This document shows, one piece after another, positions 61,401 through 64,000 of a stretch of DNA of 64,000 bases (its first letter is position 1; each line of letters opens with the position of its first letter). Below the pieces are notes generated by a model that was given only the letters and a program-made list of their open reading frames with translations, made no database searches and had not been told where the DNA came from. Source of the DNA: UBA2421 sp002343075 (GTDB lineage Bacteria; Planctomycetota; Phycisphaerae; Tepidisphaerales; Tepidisphaeraceae); the NCBI GenBank assembly GCA_937982565.1, contig CALJLN010000033.1:1-64000 (forward strand), written 5' to 3'. The translations under genes and the position numbers were made by a program.

Positions 61401-63242
61401 ATGATTCTTCGGTCGCTCCTGCCACGCAATCTGTCCAACAATGACCGGCTCCTCTGCATGGAAACGCTTGCTCGCAACTACCTGATGCTGCCCAACAGGC
61501 TCGATGTCGCGATTTCGCGGCTTTACCAAGCATCGCAGTTATCTCCCACAGCAAGGCTCTCAAAACCTATTCAACTCCCCGGCGGGCAGACACTCGACAA
61601 CGCGACCTTTGCAGAGGCAGCACTGGCGATCAAACAGCTCCGGCGGGAGGTGTCTCGGGAGCGGCTCACGCGGATTGCGCTTCCCTCAGGAGATGCCCCG
61701 CCCGATGAGACTCCGCCGGCCTTTGTCCAGGCGATGGAGCCGATCGATGGCGTCACCCGCCTGCTACGCCCGCCTACAGAGGGCGCGAGACACGATCGCT
61801 TAGTGGCGTACATGCCCGACAAAGGCGTGCGCGTGTTTCAGATCGTCGATGGCATCGCCAAGCCAATATTTGCCAGTCAAACCACCAGCATGCCCACCGG
61901 CTGCACATGGGTGGGCCAAAGCCTGCTCTACTGGACCGCCAACCGAGTTGTTTTCGTCAAGGGGGACGATAGCGGCCTGCCGATGTGGGAGATCTCGCTT
62001 GGCAACCTGCCACAGGTTGAACTTTCCGCCGCCGGGGAAGAGGAGATTGCCAGTTCCAACCAGGACCTGACCGAGGCCGGCGAGCAAGCTCAGTCAGAGC
62101 GATTCAACAACCCCGATTTTGGCGGGGTCAATGCTCGAAGGGTGGTGGTTCGCCAGGGTGGCCAGATTATCGTTCGAAATGGAAATGCGGTGCGAGTCTT
62201 CCGCCCAAACCAGCCCAACAACGCTCCTGGCGAAACTGACGAACGCATTGTGCAGGTGCGTGCGCTTTCCGATCGCGTGATTGTTTCGACGAACCAGGGC
62301 CGAATCCTCGCGCTCGATCTTGCCGACGGCAATTGCCTGTGGCAGGTGCGTCCCAGCGACCGCGCCATCGATCGATTGCTGGCGACCGACGATTTCGTCG
62401 CCACCCTGTTCTTCGACGACAGTTCCGCACAGATTGTCGCGATCGATGCTACCACCGGGCAGTTTGCGTTCCGGCGGGTGTTCTCGCGCGATGCAGGCGT
62501 TGTCAATTTCTGCCTCGCCCCGGATGGCAAACTCCTCTGGCTGCGGCCCGAAGCCCTTTTTGCCAAAGACCTGTTCGATCCGTCTGACCGCCCGACTTAC
62601 TCGCGCAGCATGCGTCCCCCCGACGGCGGGCCTGTGTTTGGCATGGAAATGCGGCTCCTCGACCAGATGCTCGTCGTCGATGACAAAGTGCTCATCCTTG
62701 CCGACGGCGGGCAGCATGTGCGCGCGTTCTCGCTTGACGATGGCCGTCCCATTTCGCAGAAAACCACCGACGGCAACCTCACCATCGAGCAGCGTTTTCG
62801 AACGGGTAGCGGCGATTGGAATGCCAAGCTCGCCGTCTTTGGCCGCAGGCTCTATTGCATGGGTGTTCTCGGCGAGATGATCTCGCACGACCTGGAGACA
62901 TCGGATTATGTGGTGCTAAACGTCCGCCGGATTGATTCACCCCTTAAGTGGGCCGGGCGGGAGATGATCGCAACCACCACACACATTCTGCGCATCGAAG
63001 AACCGACCAACGCCGGTGCCGGCCGACGCCGCGACGCCGTCGCCGCCACGCCCAATGCGGGGCTGAGCATCGCCGCTTTTCGGCGGGCACTTACCGACGG
63101 CGGCACCGAAAGCGGAAAGCTCGATCATCTCTTTCAAGTCGCCGGCAATATCGTCAACGAACAATGGCAGCCCGTCGACGGCGGACTGGCCTATCTCACC
63201 GCCGATCGCAAACTGCATATTCTCAGAGGAAACGGCAAGTAG
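58452..63242 (+). CDS. Giant exported PQQ-like beta-propeller/TPR protein
   Basis: 1596 residues. Signal peptide (hydrophobic VFAALYASPLAAV, about 24-37). Helical TPR-like region about 70-270 (RLKEWAKAAEIYQEIIEQY, QRLIDLQLQNGDFAAA). PQQ/BamB-like propeller about 300-780 with blades ending in LVCLDRRTGAERWSFA, LIALDRHTGTLQWRIY and AAIDATDGTIIWLN. Second TPR region about 790-1060. A second propeller at about 1130-1590 (ILALDLADGNCLWQVRPSD, QIVAIDATTGQFAF). No catalytic site. Such proteins are common in planctomycetes, with unknown roles; a periplasmic scaffold is a reasonable guess. Confidence 0.82.
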   Translation: MRSSHATDDRRTGARVGRRFAGMVFAALYASPLAAVELEGPVRNSLFGKDSLQGIYVRDSAIAVEKIAHAERLERLKEWAKAAEIYQEIIEQYPDRVVPSRVNDENQIVQYTSVVSAVQERLAKWPADGLTAYRNRYEVAARAILDDVSPSESTDKEALHRVAKLYFVTDTARDAAQRLIDLQLQNGDFAAAAWLGDRLLQWHPGIDAMRAQLLFRTAIAYRLLGNDETAAARGDELAREHPDATGLVRGGQMKLADALAEALTAEISIQSLATDSWPTAFGNNSRDRVPAAITGIGARLFSVPIVRAAPRLPAGQRAPADMDRDQRQAGFATGILPVIDRGELFFQDNQRIYGLSLDSGLPLAGWAETYAGDRAGRYSIADAFPTPLGAQLAVTVTDDTVLSVLGQNDLRAMLYSGNLGASRESRLVCLDRRTGAERWSFASRSLNQRDERTPGRGMELQGTPVVAGDRVFITAQSASGVQFQKCELIALDRHTGTLQWRIYIASASVNSQIWDVESTLQDQQTPQLSFADGRLYVCTNLGATAAIDATDGTIIWLNLYPREATAQSRLQQLRRPMASGMNVSRKPRPWAHNPVIVSGNRVFTLPRNSEFAFINDASTGAEISRIPVQPFDSADTLIGVTGERLLLAGLKSVYCLNWGKFQADAPVGAYLQWSSIFKRGGFDDASLRGRPFLTHDSVYVPTAWQMSRIALGNGKAISSYPGEGREWSEEESAGNLLVLQDHLVIAGPEQVAVYTDLNVAMQKLDAESQRDPSSPKPRLRYAEVMFVAGRFDLAAAKLDEARDLLTAAGALQPGPDRNRLFNSSLNFAKKLTSQPREEASIRGFFDRAAVAAASPQQNVAFRIAKARWLNQQKDDAGELTLYQQILADPAMRLELISGADGGPVTQAAYIAERAVGEIIMRNPAVYAPIEQAAQAEFDAVANDNDPEKLLAIAQTYPNSKISAAALFASAGIYEHRGDYRQSVMILRSLLPRNLSNNDRLLCMETLARNYLMLPNRLDVAISRLYQASQLSPTARLSKPIQLPGGQTLDNATFAEAALAIKQLRREVSRERLTRIALPSGDAPPDETPPAFVQAMEPIDGVTRLLRPPTEGARHDRLVAYMPDKGVRVFQIVDGIAKPIFASQTTSMPTGCTWVGQSLLYWTANRVVFVKGDDSGLPMWEISLGNLPQVELSAAGEEEIASSNQDLTEAGEQAQSERFNNPDFGGVNARRVVVRQGGQIIVRNGNAVRVFRPNQPNNAPGETDERIVQVRALSDRVIVSTNQGRILALDLADGNCLWQVRPSDRAIDRLLATDDFVATLFFDDSSAQIVAIDATTGQFAFRRVFSRDAGVVNFCLAPDGKLLWLRPEALFAKDLFDPSDRPTYSRSMRPPDGGPVFGMEMRLLDQMLVVDDKVLILADGGQHVRAFSLDDGRPISQKTTDGNLTIEQRFRTGSGDWNAKLAVFGRRLYCMGVLGEMISHDLETSDYVVLNVRRIDSPLKWAGREMIATTTHILRIEEPTNAGAGRRRDAVAATPNAGLSIAAFRRALTDGGTESGKLDHLFQVAGNIVNEQWQPVDGGLAYLTADRKLHILRGNGK

Positions 63243-63328
63243 CGGCAGGAACGCACTCGCGACAAACCGCTCGCCAACCATGCAACCGCCCGTTCCACGC
63301 ATGGCACAAGCGGCGGCAGAAGGATATA

Positions 63329-63607
63329 ATGCAGGAGCCTGAGAGGAGCACCGTGGGTCAACCGCTTGAACAATCAACACTGCCGATTCGCGAGCGCGTG
63401 CAGAACGTGCTCGACCTCATTCGCCCGGCAGTGCAGGCCGACGGCGGCGATATCGAACTCGTTGATGTCAATGCTGGCGTCGTGTCGATCCGATTTCATG
63501 GCGCCTGCCACGGCTGCCCAAGCAGCACCATGACGCTCCAATATGGCCTCGAACGCAATCTGCGCGAGAAGATCCCTGAAATCACCCGCGTGGTTCCCGT
63601 TACATAG
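63329..63607 (+). CDS. NifU-like C-terminal domain protein (Fe-S scaffold)
   Basis: 92 residues from ATG 63329 (AGAAGG ahead) or 84 from GTG 63353, which has a better GAGAGGAG. IRERVQNVLDLIRPAVQADG, GDIELVDVNAGVVSIRFHGA and CHGCPSSTMTLQYGLERNLR carry the CxxC cluster site of NifU/Nfu. It delivers Fe-S clusters to target enzymes. Converges on ppk2. Confidence 0.9.
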   Translation: MQEPERSTVGQPLEQSTLPIRERVQNVLDLIRPAVQADGGDIELVDVNAGVVSIRFHGACHGCPSSTMTLQYGLERNLREKIPEITRVVPVT

Positions 63608-63695
63608 CTGCCCACGACATTGCAGCCTGCTGCAAGATTGCCCTATGCATCGTTGGTAGTGAGCCGCCCCGCCCGGGGGCGTGCCCGGGAGCCGC

Positions 63696-64000
63696 TCATT
63701 TGATGACAATTTTTTCCAGCCCCTCCACCGCCGGGGGATACTTCATGTTCAGCCGCTGCATCGAACGAACGATTACATCGCTGATCGCCCAATTGCGATA
63801 CCACTTTCGATCGGCCGGGATGACATACCAGGGGGCGTGTCGGGTGCTGGTCTTGTCGATCGCCTCTTCAAACGCCGCCATGTAGTCGTCCCACAATTCG
63901 CGCTCTTTTAAGTCACCCGGGTTGAACTTCCAGTGCTCTTGCGGGTCGGCCAGGCGGGCTTCGAGCCGCTCTTTCTGCTCGGCCTTGGATATGTGAAGGA
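63696..64000 (-). CDS. ppk2: Polyphosphate kinase 2 (3' part, runs off the window)
   Basis: About 101 codons of the C-terminal end. HISKAEQKERLEARLADPQE, HWKFNPGDLKERELWDDYMA, TRHAPWYVIPADRKWYRNWA and LNMKYP are characteristic of class I PPK2, which transfers phosphate between polyphosphate and nucleotides. The 5' part and P-loop lie beyond 64000. Confidence 0.93.
   Translation of the reverse strand, partial: LHISKAEQKERLEARLADPQEHWKFNPGDLKERELWDDYMAAFEEAIDKTSTRHAPWYVIPADRKWYRNWAISDVIVRSMQRLNMKYPPAVEGLEKIVIK

Noticed and set aside
63661..63700. GC-rich hairpin as a terminator between the NifU-like gene and ppk2
   Set aside because: The CCCGGG arms pair only imperfectly over a longer range and no T-run follows on either strand.

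Overview
The window comes from a free-living, flagellated bacterium that is almost certainly a planctomycete, most likely of the Phycisphaerae type. The evidence is the mix of gene families. There are eukaryote-like Ser/Thr kinases fused to TPR or CHASE2 modules, a tandem DUF3467 protein, and exported repeat proteins that begin with LEPR-XLL-like motifs (PLEGRLFLA, LEIRRLLS). There is also a PEP-CTERM protein, a very large PQQ/TPR protein, and a tmRNA with a long, atypical tag. Coding density is high and genes lie on both strands in short operons. No CRISPR array, insertion sequence, prophage or tRNA gene was seen.

Region by region. 1-610 is unusually GC-rich and holds the tail of an unknown gene and a SprT-like metalloprotease. 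It abuts, with no spacer, the 3' part of a Ser/Thr kinase-CHASE2 gene (to 2090), which suggests a contig chimera or a deletion. 2.1-3.1 kb has a small unknown gene, coupled to the kinase, and a 21-bp minisatellite. 3.1-3.5 kb is tmRNA with its terminator. 3.7-9.9 kb carries an HldD-like epimerase, a radical SAM protein, a YegP-like protein and a complete rmlCABD dTDP-rhamnose operon with a REP-like palindrome between rmlB and rmlD. 10-13.6 kb has ispH and an 863-residue calcium-binding repeat protein. 13.8-22.3 kb is housekeeping and signalling: DUF1015, nnrD-tsaD-ctp-hydrolase, a PocR/GAF/SpoIIE phosphatase and a rhomboid-TPR protease. 22.4-25.6 kb is a large exported amidase-like protein with a dockerin. 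25.9-29.8 kb is flagellar (small gene, oversized FliD, FliS). 29.9-33.1 kb has TatD, YraN, DUF3467, a methyltransferase and ClpS.

33.4-48.7 kb is an exopolysaccharide island of two converging operons. The plus operon is Wzx/Wzy-like: a Wzc-like co-polymerase, a flippase, an O-antigen ligase/polymerase and three GT4 enzymes. The minus operon starts with a protein that fuses a clan-A glycosidase to a membrane GT2 synthase, followed by a full-length ABC exporter and two tandem, divergent glycosyltransferase paralogues. This second operon is the most unusual system in the window. The rml genes could supply rhamnose to either route.

49-64 kb returns to housekeeping and signalling genes: a phosphoesterase, hisI, a TrkH-like transporter, rpiB, a YrdC/phosphotyrosine phosphatase fusion, a kinase-TPR protein, the PEP-CTERM protein, mtnP, the PQQ/TPR protein, a NifU-like protein and the 3' end of ppk2. 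Coordinates and starts are judged from the sequence alone; functions are assigned from recognised motifs, without database searches.
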